A stretch of DNA of 64,000 bases from Calendula officinalis (Eukaryota > Streptophyta > Magnoliopsida > Asterales > Asteraceae): the NCBI GenBank assembly GCA_963853835.1, contig OY970834.1:27782365-27846364 (forward strand), read 5' to 3'. Shown in pieces: positions 43,301-55,350 of the stretch (its first letter is position 1; every line of letters starts with the position of its first letter). The notes under the pieces are model-generated. The model was not told the origin of the DNA and did no database searches. It saw nothing but the letters and a program-made list of their open reading frames with translations. The position numbers were made by a program, and so were the translations under genes.

Positions 43301-45671
43301 TAATAACAAAAGTGTGTGTAATCTGGCTTTATCTTGTGCGGATGAGGTTTGCTACCAGTTTTTGTTGCCAGAGGATACGTTTGGTGGTCGTTGTGCTGGA
43401 AACTCGACAAGTTTGGTAAGAAAGCCGTTGTGTTTAGATGTAAATGGGCCGTACCACTATGGCATTTACCGGTGGGCACTTCCTGTTATATCTAGCAACT
43501 CACTCACTGTCAAGATTCTTTATCCCATCTTTTGGGGTCTCATGAGCCTAAGTACATTTGGAAATGATCTTGAACCCACTAGCCACTGGGTTGAAGTGAT
43601 CTTTAGTATTTGTGTCGTGCTAAGTGGTTTGATGCTCTTCACGTTATTGATCGGTAATATTCAGGTAAACACCCGTCTCTCTTTGATACCCTTAGAGATG
43701 TCCATCGGGTTGTCGGGTCGGGTTAGTGCTTTAATCGGGACGGGCTCGTCGGGTTTGAGATACAAAAATCCTTGCCCGGCCTGATAAGGAATCGGGTTAG
43801 TCGGGTTGACCTGTTCGGGTTGGTCAGGTTACACATAGGTTAGGATTTTTAGGTAAAAATAAAAAAATTTCTAATGTGTTGAAGTTTATGAGTTTTAATT
43901 TAACATTTATAATTGTTAATTGATTTTTATGAATGCTTTATAGTTATTATATATTATTAGTGTGTTAATTCATTGATTTAATGCTAAAAGTATATTGAAT
44001 TTTGAAGGGGGGAAATTTTTTTAAACTTCAATCGGGTCTAACACGATAAAGGTAAGCAACCTGATGTAGACTAAAAAGGATAGTATAGATTAGAATCCGT
44101 TGATTCAAAGAATATCGGATTAATCTAACCAAAACCACGTTGATTTGAGAAAATACTGTAGTAGGTCTTCAAAATCTGTTCATACACGAAGAACAATTTT
44201 AAATAAAAAAACTCAATTTTTGCAAAATCATCAACTGATTATTTCATTGGGCAAAATACACTTTCAATATGACCCAGATTTTCAAATGGGCCTAAAACAT
44301 CAAACGGGCCAAAAACTGGGCCTAAACAAAGTTCACCAAATTAGTAAAGCCCCTTTTTAAACACGATCATGGGCATCCTTAAACATAAGGGCCCACTCCT
44401 CTATCATTGGGTCTGCATCACAACCCTAACCCGATATCCGACCCGATAAAGAATCAGGTTGGTCGGGGCAGGTTAAAAAAACCCGATATCAACATAAGAT
44501 CCGAATACACCCGATAAAATGAGAGTACGTAGTTCTCCTAACTAGAATGACTTGTTTTGTCAATAATGAAGGTGTTTTTGCATGCCGTTATGGCAAAAAA
44601 GAGGAAAATGCAATTAAGATGCCGCGATATGGAATGGTGGATGAAGAGGAGACAATTACCATCACTTCTTAGACAAAGAGTTCGTCATTACGAACGTCAA
44701 AATTGGGCGTTGATGGGCGGTGAAGATGAGATGGAGTTGATTAAAGACATGCCCGAAGGCCTTAGACGCGATATTAAACGATTTCTTTGCTTGGATCTCG
44801 TTAGAATGGTAAATCATGCACTTCCAACTTTCTTTTAAGACTTGGTATACTTGGAAAAATGGGTGGGTTGATCGGGTTTGGGTGACATCTGCAAACACTT
44901 TTTTAACCTTTTTTTTAATTTCTTTTATAATTATGTGTTGAGTAATTTACAATTTATCGTACGTCTTCAGGTACCGTTATTTCACAATTTAGATGATTTG
45001 ATACTCGACAACATTTGCGACCGTGTCAAACCACTAGTATTCTCAAAGGACGAAAAGGTATCCATGTTGATCAAATCAAACTTTTGTCACTTGTCAATTG
45101 ATGACATAATTATAAGTATACTTTTATATTATCTTAAACTATTCATCCATTTTGATGATAAAAGTTTTTTGAACCGTAGATCATAAGAGAAGGCGACCCC
45201 GTTCAAAGAATGGTATTTATAGTTCAAGGACATGTAAAAAGTAGCCAAAACCTAAGTAAAGGAGTTGTTGCAACAAGTATACTCGATCCCGGAGGCTATT
45301 TAGGTGATGAACTTTTATCATGGTGCCTTCGAAGACCATTTATAAATAGGCTTCCGGCATCTTCCGCAACATTTACATGTGTGGAGCCCACAGAAGCATT
45401 TGGGCTCGATGCTAACCATCTCCGTTATGTGACTGATCATTTTCGGTACAAATTTGCAAATGAGAGATTAAAACGGACAGCAAGATATTACTCGTCCAAT
45501 TGGCGGACTTGGGCGGCGGTCAACATACAAATAGGGTGGAGGCGGTATGTGGCGAGGATGCGGCGGGCGGTGAATGATCATGTGACGGAGGAGGATGGTG
45601 GTAGTAACCGTATGCTCCGGCAATATGCCGCTATTTTCATGTCAATTAGACCCCATGATCACCTTGATTAG
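37315..45671 (+). CDS. CNGC2: Cyclic nucleotide-gated ion channel 2, six exons
   Basis: Exons, all joined in phase 0 with GT-AG introns: 37315-37965, 42459-42674, 43236-43664, 44572-44808, 44971-45057, 45180-45671. The deduced protein is 703 residues; Arabidopsis CNGC2 (DND1) is about 726. The N-terminus has the CNGC2-type cysteine block ECYTCTQVGVPVFHSTSCDH. S1 starts near residue 112 and S2 near 142. The exon 2 product contains FQFLPKVYHS and IFGTIWWGFALNLIAYF. The pore helix region ends STFGNDLEP, so the selectivity triplet is GND (398-400). The cyclic nucleotide-binding domain has GDELLSWCLRRPF (from about 581), then an IQ-like segment WAAVNIQIGWRRY. CNGC2 is a plasma-membrane Ca2+-permeable channel in immunity and Ca2+ signalling, usually with CNGC4 (known from Arabidopsis). 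All exons look intact, so it is probably functional. Intron 1 (4.5 kb) is loaded with mobile elements. Confidence 0.96.
38531..38659. mobile_element. MITE family M copy 3, in CNGC2 intron 1
   Basis: It resembles the copies at 9541 and 9734: GATTTTTGCACCACATGTTTT at the left and an inverted ATAACTCCC end at the right. Flanking repeats TTATACTACA (38521-38530) and TTATACTATT (38660-38669) match at eight of ten bases, so this copy is older. Confidence 0.6.
38831..39341. mobile_element. PIF/Harbinger-like MITE in CNGC2 intron 1
   Basis: The left end GAGCATCACCGATGG and right end CCATTGAAGATGCTC are inverted repeats of the common plant GAGCATC type. The right flank is TAA and the left flank CAA, a probable decayed 3-bp duplication. 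An internal CCATTGGAGATGCTTTTTATAAA (split here as CCATTGGAGATGC at 39253) repeats the right end, suggesting a nested or duplicated terminus. No coding sequence. Confidence 0.6.
39530..39592 (-). repeat. tRNA-like module in Helitron C 5' region, antisense
   Basis: Minus-strand reading gives TAGCGCAGTTGG, an exact match to the A-box consensus, and GGGTTCGAAAC, a B-box-like segment, about 35 bases apart. The offset from the 5' end is about 122-175, as in Helitron B. A complete tRNA cloverleaf was not seen. Confidence 0.6.
39876..39995 (+). promoter_or_regulatory. TATA box and leader in Helitron C, shared with B
   Basis: CCTATAAATACA (39879-39890) follows CTCGATTGCTTCAAGCATG. A splice-donor-like GAG/GTATGT lies about 95 bases on. 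The same arrangement is in Helitron B at 13119. Confidence 0.4.
40530..40675 (-). pseudogene. Sugar porter C-terminal exon captured by Helitron C
   Basis: The minus strand reads an open stretch with GILFFIFGEIAFV, then VPETKELNLEEIEAKLI and a TAA stop. PETK followed by a LEEIEAK-like segment is the C-terminal signature of major facilitator sugar porters, and the form here is closest by eye to the vacuolar glucose/xylose-type transporters. Only the last transmembrane helix and tail are present. It lies antisense to the Helitron and to CNGC2. The frame is intact over this piece, so capture may be fairly recent. Confidence 0.75.
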
Positions 45672-45963
45672 GGTCTATTTGTTTTTCTTTTTAATTCTCA
45701 TCATCATTGTTAGTGATACATTTGTTATTATAATAAAAATTAATAAATGGAGGAAGTGTTTCATTCCTCCCTATGTCCCTCATGTATTAGATATTATCTT
45801 TAATACTCGTATCTCTTTTGGTGAAATTTTATATACAATATATAAATAAAGTTATTTTAATATAGTGTTATGCATGCATTGATTTATAAATATAATGTAT
45901 ATTTTTATAAAATTATCGTGAATTAAGGGCACTTGTTACTCGTTAATATAAAGAGTAAATCAT
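45672..45963. other. CNGC2 3' flank with possible poly(A) signals
   Basis: AATAAAAATTAATAAATGG at about 45731-45749 could supply polyadenylation signals for CNGC2. Nothing else was recognised before the long-TIR element. Confidence 0.45.
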
Positions 45964-47104
45964 ATAAATTGTCCATGTGGTATATTTGAATCTGCGTTTT
46001 TATTCCTATACTTTTTTTCAGTTTTTTTGTCTTTATACTTTTTTAGATTCTGGAGTTTTGTCCTTCCGTGCACTTCCGTTTGATTTTAGCCGTTAAAAGT
46101 TAAAACCCCTCACATGCTAAACATGTGAGGGCATTTCAGTCTTTTTTTCATTTTCTTTTTTATTTCTATTTTTTTAATTTATCCCTCTTCATCTCCTTTA
46201 CTCATTTGATGAACCCTAATTCCCAACTCACAAATTGGACAACATTGAAGATGCTCAAGTCAGAAGGCAATTCAAACAAATTACAAATCAAGTCAATAAT
46301 TCAAAGAAGATTATAACAAAAATGAAGTATTGCCAACCTAATTACGCTGGTTATATTGGCTTTACAAGTTTGTGCCTTAAACGATCTTCGATATTGGATC
46401 TCAGTAGCACCAGGTCGTGGAAAGTGAAATAACCCTCCGTCAAAGAGCTCAGCCGTAGATTATGCTTTCGGTGAATACATTAAACCCAGATTTTTGTCGG
46501 GCCATCTTCTCCGGTCACACCATCTGAATCGCCGGAAAACATGAACGAATCGAAGAAGACGAAAGCAGAAGAACAAAGATTTGAGAACGGGAACGAATCG
46601 ACGGGTGTATGTGTTGTCTGTGTTGTTGCAGTTGTTCGTCGACTTGAGAACAAGAACGAATCAAAGAAGCAAGCCTGATTGGTTTGTATTAAGAACATGA
46701 ACGAAGATCGGTTGTTGCTCCACAGAAAAAGAAATTGATGTTTGAGGGGTAAATTAGTAAACATTAATCTTGGCATGAGCATCTTCAAAATTGCCATCGA
46801 CTTTAGCATCTTCAAAATTGCCGTCTGACTTGAGCATCTTCAGTCTTGTCCAATTTGTGATTTAAGAATTAAGATTCATCAAATGGGTGAAGGAGATGAA
46901 AAGAGATAAATTAAAAAATAGAAATAAATAAGGAAATGAAAAAAAAGACGCATGTGAGGGGTTTTAACGGCTAAAATTAAACGCAAGTAAGACAGAAGGA
47001 CAAAACTCAGGAGATTAAAAAAGTACAGGGACAAAAAAAAATATATGGATAAAAACACAGAATAAGGATAAAAACATAGAATTAGGTATACCGGATAATT
47101 TCTG
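45964..47104. mobile_element. Long-TIR (Mutator-like) non-autonomous element
   Basis: About 310 bp at the left (45964-46275) is an imperfect inverted repeat of the right (about 46780-47104). Shared landmarks include AAATTGTCC/GGATAATTT at the tips, GAGTTTTGTCCTTC, TTTTAGCCGTTAAAA, CCCCTCACATG and CACAAATTGGAC. The interior (46280-46780) has no recognisable transposase. A clear 9-11 bp duplication was not found. Long TIRs support a Mutator-like element. It begins 290 bp downstream of the CNGC2 stop. Confidence 0.7.
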
Positions 47105-48454
47105 TAATTTGAAGCAAACTTTTTAATGGATGTTAGAAAGTTATGGACTTAATTTGCGCGTTAAACTATCTCTTCAGTTTCTTTTTTACAGCCAAAATCA
47201 ACAATTATCTATGTTTAAAATGAAATATCTCCATCATTTCATCTCAAGCCTCCTTTGCAAGCAGAAACCTTTGAAGACTCTTGAGAAGAACATATTTGGC
47301 AAGAGATAAGGGTTAACAAAGTAGCTAAATTTAGTGTATTTTATATATTTAATGTTGTATTGTATTGTATTGTATGTACAGTAATTATAATTAATGTATA
47401 AAACAAGTATAATAATTGCCCCGCTCTGCTGCGGACTATTGTTCTCCGTTTATATGATCGTAGTTTATTTATATTGGTATTTAGTATTGCACATGCTCTA
47501 AGGTTTTGAGTTCAAATTTTGTTGTGAATATAATTTTGATAGATTTATAAGTTGTTAAAAAATATTATCTATATAATAGTTCACATATATATAAAAAATT
47601 ATGGAACCCTGTAAACTGTGTTGTTAAAACTATTTATATATTTATAAAGTTTATTTACTTTTACTTTTTACATTTAGCTAAAATAATTATTATACCAACT
47701 AATAAATAATAAATTATATAAGTTCAATTAAAACAAAGGTAAGTGATGTAGTGGGGATTGAAGTTTGCTGGGGACAAAATTTCGTGTGGAATCAAAATCT
47801 ACTACAGACCATTTAATATTATTTAATCCCTTATTTTAACCAATAACTTTTAGTTTATTTCAACCAATAGCAATAACCTTTAGTTTATTTCAACCAATAA
47901 CTTTAGAGTGAATAGTAAATGTTGAACCACAATTGTATTATAGATACAATAAATATTATATAGTTTACTTTGTATATTTATATTATATGAACATTAATGT
48001 CATATTCAATGTTCTTAGTATATATTAAAATTATATTTTGTGCATTTTGTATTTTTAATGTACATCAGTATCATATACTTTGTTTATGTTGTATATAGTG
48101 AAATGTTAAAGGTAATCTTTAATTTTTGTATAGTGTTAAGGGATAAATCACAACTATTGATCAATAAGATCTAACGCTCAAGATTAATTATATATTTTAA
48201 TATTTTATACATGGAGGGATATTTTGGTCATTTGACACTTACAAAAATTCGCTTTTATGTGTTTATATGTTAACACTATTATCCGAATATATGTTTACTT
48301 AGAAAAGTATTCAAATCCATATAAAAATATGAAAATATGTTGGAGTTTAGTTTTTTCCAAAATATGCAGAATTAATATGTCTGGATTATCGATTTTACTT
48401 AAATATTCATAGCAGACTCAGAAAACCTCTACGCATATCGTTAATACCAACCCA
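47105..48454. other. AT-rich DNA, no supported gene
   Basis: Only a short tandem duplication was seen (TTTAGTTTATTTCAACCAAT, near 47851 and 47881). No coding or element signature. Confidence 0.45.
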
Positions 48455-51400
48455 TCTATATTCCTATTAAAAGAAAGCATTTTAAATCTATATTTTCTAT
48501 TTAATGCCATGTTAGATGATGAATCATAATGACAAGTCACCCTTTTTGACCCTTTTGCTGCCACCTGTTTCATTCACCAACATATAGCCCACTTTTTCCA
48601 AGCAAGATTCGATTCCACGTATGCTATACGGCTGACTCATTCCACACATGTGCTACTACTCTGCCACCTGTGTCGATCCGCAAGTTACCCACGTTCAACT
48701 CTTCTATATTCACGTTCCACTTTTTAAGCTATTATCCTAAATTCCAGCACAACTGATAAGCATGATTCAATTTCAATTGGCGAATTCTCAATTGGCCAAT
48801 TCGTTCTTTTATATGTGTTTTTTTAGTCTGTTTTTTCAGGATGTGTGTGAATCTCTGTTTTTACTGAATACGATTATCATCTTTGTTACGTGTAGTGAAT
48901 GTCCTGCACACTTGACTAGAAACGGAGGAGATTCAAGAATCTGTATGTTTTTTATATTGGTTGGTGCACACTTGACTAAAACCCAATTCTCCCTAAATTG
49001 CATTGATCTGCTACTTTCCATTCATAATGCCATTTAGATGCAGGTTTGTACAAATCCATCAGGTTTGTATTTCAAAATTGATCCGATTTTCAATCCGATG
49101 AGGTTTGTTTTCCATAATTATAGCCGTGCTATACAATTTAGTTTGAAAATCAATTTCTAGGGTTTGTAACCAGATCAATTTTTTCCCAATATATCGATGT
49201 TTTTTTTTTTTGCTTATAATCAGATCAATTTTTTTTTCCAATATTTCGATGTTTTTAGGGTGAAAATCAATTTCTGATGTCTGCCATCCGCCATGTTTGC
49301 ACATGAGCTCCATCAAAAAAGTTTCATCGATGTTCTTCTCCGCCATTTACAATGTCCACGATTACCCCAGGTACACCTAAGTGGCACGGTTTATCTTACA
49401 GGGTCGTGATATGATATATGATATGATAATTGTTTGACCATGAGTATTAACATAATATTCACCTAAGTTTATTTGTTTGATTATCCTTGGATGCCGTTTT
49501 GCAAGTTTTTTGTTTGTTGGATCAAAACATATTGTTGCACTTCATCTGGATAAGTCTCATTCTGATGCTTTCATTTGACTTTTTAACTTAATAAGAATGG
49601 GAGATTAATACTTTCTAACACAACTTTAAATATTTGAGTAATTCTCCAATAGAAAGCATTGAAATCGATGATCAATACTTAAGTTTCAGTAAAAGAAGAT
49701 GGAGATGGAATATCTACATAAAGCGATGTTTAAAGATTGTAAGAAACAAACTCGATCAGTAAGTGTTTACATTGGATTTAAATATTTCTTTACGACTTTA
49801 CCGACTACAAAGATATATACTACCAGCTGTCATAAAACTGTTCTATTTATAGATAATTCGGATTCGGATAATACTATTGAGAAATTGTGTTCCTCTGCAC
49901 ATTCGTGGCTTTGTTCTGTTGCTTTATGTATAGGCAATGATCTTGCAGCATCAGGAGCTGGTAAGTATAGCTTTATGGGTTTGTAAGTATAGATTTAAAT
50001 TTGCAAAATATATCAGATCTCGCTACTTAAATCTTAATGCTGTAGAATTTTTAGGGCCTTTCTTACTATTTTTCTTGAATTTAGGGTTTTGGGTTTATCC
50101 ACATTGATTAAGATCTGAGCTATTCGATCCTATCTCCAGATGCACTTAAGGTTGAATTTGCTATTCCAATGGGCTTAAATAACATGGTTTCCTTTTTTCG
50201 TAGGATGGTTCAAATATCTTATATTTTACCATTTCGTTTACCGAAATGGGCAAAGTGTCGTTTAATTTTTAGATTAAATTAGTTCAACAACTGTGTTTAT
50301 TTCATAAATTAGTACAAACTTATATGGGAAATAATGTTTGCAACAAGCACACACAACCTAAAGGGGTTATGTAATCAAATTATATATGGTTAAAAGTGTT
50401 ACTTATCGCAAATTATATATACTAAGATGACAACATAATTGTTTTTTAACTAAAATAATTAAAAGCACTTGACCTGTTTGACTACACTAGATGTGTCAAT
50501 GCATATGTGGTGATCAAGTTTTAATTACCTTTCTACTACAAAAAAGCTATCCCAAATATTCACTCCAAAAGATTACAATCAAGCTAAATTTGATTACACA
50601 TTTGACCATTGATACATTTTTTTACCTTTTTATTAATTAAATTAAAATTATTGATTTTATTTTTAGGTGGTTGTAACTGAAGTAGTTGGAGGAAAATTCC
50701 AGTTTTTGCTGATCAAAAAGAGATTTATGAAATTGTTGCTAACAACGTAACATTCACTTTGGAATCTAAAGTTGCCGGTCAACCTAAAACATATATAAAG
50801 GTTAAAAATAATATAAATCAATATTGACGCTAATAACTTTATATTTCATGTAATTTGATGTGTTTTGTCCTAGCAGGGAATCTTCTTGGACTAACAGCCA
50901 TTTATGTATCAGTAAGTAGTTTTTCTTATTTAAAGTTATATTAAGCATTGCAATTGGGTTTATACTAAAAGACCGGCATAAATGGTTGAAATTTGAACGT
51001 TTTTTATGAGTAAGATAACTTTTGGTACCATACATGGTCAAATTTAGGATTTTTAGTTGCATTTCTTCGCCGTTTACCCTTCATTAAACCAGAAAATGAA
51101 CAAAACCGTGTCAACAGGTTGGCCCAAGTCCCAACCCAATTGGACCCGTAGTAGAAAACAACTATTTTGACCCAGCCCACCAATTTTTACACTTACCAAA
51201 TGTTTTTTACACAATTCTACTGTAACAATAGGATGATAATTTAGGCTTCAAAATGCAGATCGACCACTTTTCTGAAATCTTATTTTTTAGGTAGTTGCAA
51301 GCAAAACCACTTCCGGTGACATGAAATTTCGTTGTTTGCTGATGCTTCAAATTCCATTTGGAAGTATGTATAAGTCAAACTTTATTTAACATGTGGATAA

Positions 51401-52008
51401 TTGTATTTTATTATCTTCAATTTCCTACATTGTTTGACAAATAATATTTGTTCCTTTACGTATTTGAACTATTTGCTTTGAAAATTTTTATATACCACCC
51501 GTGATTTATCACATGTTATAGCTAGGTTAGAACATATTTTATGAAAAGCTCATATAAACATCCTTTTTAGTACCTCTAAAGTAATTTTGTTAAGAGGCGA
51601 AGAAGAATAATAAGTTATTTTGGGTATCTATGAATGCATCATTAATCGGTGAATTTATTAACTAATAGTTTCTTTTTGTTTGATGATGATGATAAAGAAG
51701 TAAACTAAAAGTCAAGATATGAGTATTGTTAGCAGAGCTCCGAAAAGGATTTTAGTGCCTCGTGAATCAGGGAAGTTTACGTTCGATTTTTTTGATGGAT
51801 GCAAATTTCTTATGATTATATAACATAGCGTAAATGTCTATATGCAGGAATCGTTACACGAAGACCACCTGTGCTACAATTTCATATTCATTTACATCCT
51901 TCTCCTCATTTTCGTTAATTGTTTGTTAGGAATTAAAACATTATACAATTGATTGTTGAATTTGAAATTTTTTAAGCCACCCGTGATTTATCACGGGTTA
52001 TAGGCTAG
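48455..52008 (+). mobile_element. Helitron E
   Basis: The 3' end is a perfect hairpin CCCGTGA / TCACGGG with loop TTTA (51980-51997), then CTAG (52005-52008) before a T. The proposed 5' end is TCTATATTCCTATTAAAAG at 48455 after an A, similar to Helitron D. A second, degenerate copy of the 3' end lies at 51498-51525. Inside are several exon-like open pieces with splice-like borders (49690-49760, 49855-49960, 50668-50800, 51292-51365) that were not identified. The 3' end is secure; the 5' end is less so. Confidence 0.6.
49690..50800 (+). pseudogene. Unidentified exon-like fragments in Helitron E
   Basis: The first piece reads MEMEYLHKAMFKDCKKQTRS and is followed by GTAAGT. The second follows TTTATAG and reads NSDSDNTIEKLCSS then SWLCSVALCIGNDLAASGA, before GTAAGT. 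A third, after TTTTTAG (50666), reads VVVTEVVGGKFQF then, shifted, a DQKEIYEIVANNVTF-like stretch. They may be captured host exons or remnants of Helitron RPA-like protein. No family is claimed. Confidence 0.3.
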
Positions 52009-52060
52009 TATGTACATAAAAAAATGGAATCCAAAGTTCATGGTCACAAACGCCAAATAG

Positions 52061-52571
52061 TGTTAGAAATATTTTTATTAATATTCATTAAAGATTTGAT
52101 ATGTCAAAACTATTAAACTACAAGGACCTAAGTCGGTGATATGAAGTTCAAGATTTGAATAAGATTTAGGAGATAATCATAATTGTAAAAGATATAGTAT
52201 ATCTTGTTTGAATTTAAAAGATTTAGTATTATCTTTTCCTTGTAAGTCTTAGGTTTTCTAGTATATAAAGAAACCTAATGACATAGAATTAGATGTTCTT
52301 GTAACCCACGTTTTAACGTGTATGTGTGTGTACTCTAAGCCTCAAGGTCGTATGATCCTGTTAACCAAAACCGTTCTACATATTTATGTGTAGAATTGGG
52401 GCTTTTAGTAATCATTGTATATAAAGATGATGATGAAACCTTGTTTAGCTATACAAATATGTTTATCTAATTCCGCAATATTATGATTTGTATATGCTTA
52501 TTCCAGATCAAGAACTAACTATTCTTGAGCCTAAAGATCGACATTTATGAAGAGTTATTCAGAACTCAACA
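52061..52571 (+). repeat. Copia-type LTR without visible partner
   Basis: 511 bp from TGTTAGAAATA to CTCAACA, with a TATATAAAG TATA-like box near 52262 and a primer site downstream. The preceding bases AATAG may be its duplication. No second LTR or coding region follows before 53785, where Ty3 element 3 starts. The partner could lie beyond the window, past element 3. Confidence 0.65.
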
Positions 52572-52573
52572 AT

Positions 52574-52585
52574 TGGTATCAGAGC
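52574..52585 (+). promoter_or_regulatory. Primer binding site after copia-type LTR
   Basis: TGGTATCAGAGC, two bases after the LTR end, identical to the other sites in the window. Confidence 0.8.
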
Positions 52586-53784
52586 ACGGTGGCTCAGATC
52601 TGGAATGAAACAAGGATTTATCGGTGATCACATAAAGGTATTACAGTTTCTTTTTGTTAAACACATATTACTATTGGTTGATCTGTCGAAACCGTACAAG
52701 AAGTCAACTTGATTAAAGTAGCAGATCGTCAAACGAACAATCCACATATATTTGGAAATTAGCAGCAGCATATTTAGATTTTATTAAAAGTCTACATTAA
52801 TTTGTTTACATTGAAAACTAAGTTACAGCAAGCCATATTTTTTTTAATGAGCCCACGTGCATGTTTAAAAAGGAGGATAGGTATTTGACTCATTATGGGA
52901 ACACAGTAGTTTGAACGCACTTGGTTACTGCTGAATCAACTCGATTATTACTCGTAAACGTTTATGCTTACTACTGATCTCAAATTCAGTTTTACTACTG
53001 ACCAGTAACTTGACTGATCAGTAACAATTTCGTTTGCTACTGCTCCTTCAATATTTCGCTGTTTACTACTGATCCTATGAACGTTCAATTTTGCTACTGA
53101 TCGCAACTTAAATAAGTAGTATATCAGGTTACCAATGATCCGATACTCAATCAGTACTACTGGTCCGATTCGAAAATACTACTGATCAGTAGTAAATAAA
53201 TAAATAAATAAATAAAACACTACTGATAAGTAATAGACTGAAATTTTTACTACGGCTGCGTTGACTGATCAGTATTAATCAGTACTGACCGAAAAAAAAA
53301 AATTTAAATATTTTTACTGATTTCTTTCTTTTAACGATACATCATACTTTGGAAAGCATGACACACACCATGTTCATTCCATACCACGGTTTATTGATCG
53401 TATCTGATAATAATGTGAAACGAATCACATTATTCACACACACAGGTTGAAGGCATGATGAAGATAAAGGAAAATTTTATTTGTTACATATTTGATCTTT
53501 ATCAATTGATTACAGAAGATAATTGATTATATTTTATTTGAAGAAGAAGTGGAAAGTCTTACTACATAAGATGTTATGTATTGTTGTAACTGCAATTCAA
53601 CCGAATCTTAACGAAAAGATCTGTTGAAGACTAAGATAAGCAAGTCCTTCATACAAGATATGATGTTGCTGATTACTATATTTAGACGGAATGTGATGCT
53701 TAGTTTGAGTTTCTACTTCAACTTCAAATAGAAGATAGTTGATTTTCAATGTAATTAATATAGCCTTGAAGAACACAAGAATGA
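52586..53784. other. Non-coding leader or internal region with TACTGATCAGTA repeats
   Basis: No gag or pol was recognised. The tract at about 52920-53300 is made of scattered TTTACTACTGATC and CTGATCAGTA units plus a short AAAT tetranucleotide run (53190-53215). The rest is AT-rich. It is probably the internal region of the copia-type element before Ty3 element 3 inserted. Confidence 0.5.
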
Positions 53785-53977
53785 TGTAACGACCCGAAAC
53801 TCGTAAATAAATAAATTTATAAAAATTATGATAAATAAGGATAAATCGTTTAAAGAACGTATGAATTGGTTTCGTGTCGTTTGGACACCGTATGAGAAAG
53901 TTATGGGCGAAACCGGGTCGAGACAAGGACGAAAAAGTGCAGCCCTGGCTGCACACCAAGTTCGCGCCGCGAAGTAG

Positions 53978-54109
53978 GACTTCCCGATCGGGAAGTCATG
54001 ACAGGGAACGAGACCGGTGGACGCGATGTAGTTCACGATTTGGTTAACGAACGCGAAGTGGAAGAAACGCATAGTTCGCGACGCGAAGTTCTAGTTCGCG
54101 ACGCGAAGT
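53978..54109. promoter_or_regulatory. Palindrome cluster in element 3 LTR
   Basis: The perfect 20-base palindrome GACTTCCCGATCGGGAAGTC (53978-53997) and two copies of AGTTCGCGACGCGAAGT (54073-54089, 54093-54109). The position in the LTR matches the cluster in element 2. Repeated in the second LTR at 60032-60163. Confidence 0.7.
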
Positions 54110-55350
54110 CTGTTCGACAGACATTAAAATCGGGTTTTCAGCCATTTGTGCTATCTTCAAACCCTAGTTCTTCCCTTTGGCGATTTTGGAGCTCAAGTAC
54201 AGATTTTGGTTGATTTCTTCTCAAATCTTTGATAGATTTCGCTCCTAGTTGAAGATTAAAGGTATATCTTCACTCCTTGATCTTTGTAGCTTTAGATCCA
54301 TGTATTTTGATGTATGGGTTTGAAACCCTAGCTCTTGGGGTTATGGGATATGGTGATGTTGATGATGTATACACTTGATAGATGGTATATTATCAAAAGA
54401 AACAAGGGTATGATTATGATTTGTAAGAATCTTAAGGATTTGGTCAAACATAGGGTTTGGTAAATCACCATAATTGGGGGAAATGTGTTAATAAGTGTTA
54501 TCTAGAGATAGATGGACACATTGGTAGTAGAATGTGATGTTGATAATCTTGTGATTATTGTATTAGGCATTTGGTGAAGTCTTGGAAGGTTGACCGAATT
54601 GTGAAGCAAGGATTCGGGTTCACAGACGCGATCTGGGAAGCATTGCTAAGGTGAGTACATGAGACTTTTAAACTGGGTACATAGCAATTAATTTTGAAAG
54701 TACATATGATATTGTATCAGTCTTTATTAACAAATATTTTGATAAAGATAGTAGTTGAAAATGTATGAAAGTATGTAGAATGTGATACTAGAATGTGTCT
54801 AGTATGATCGATGAATTTGAAGTAAATTATGATAGATCCAAGTAGTTATGGAATCTATGTTAATGAACAATAATAATGAAATAATTGATTAAGAGAATGT
54901 ATACGGAGCCTTTATTAATAAATATTTATTAGTAAAGCAATTGGGAATGATTTTATAGTAATGAGTACCTATTGGTAAGATATACTAATAAAAGTAAAGA
55001 ACGAATATATATGAGAAAGAATATGATGTGACTAGTAATAGTTGTCTATTATAGTCAAGGAAGAGATAAAAGTATTATGTTATTGATAGATAAGAAATGT
55101 ATCTTATGTATAAAGTAAGCATGGACCTCATAGGGTTCATAGACGTAGAAGTAACTGTGGTTGCTTATGATTGGGTCCATGGGACCATACAGGTACGTTC
55201 ACACTGTGGTGAACTAACTATATGTCGTTAGTATTAGATGACTAACTTGTTTGATGTTGGATGTGATAGCCGAAGGCTTTGACTGTCATAACTGTTAGGT
55301 TATGGTAAGAGATAGATGGTGGTGATGCGGGGGACCCCCGGTCACTGGAC

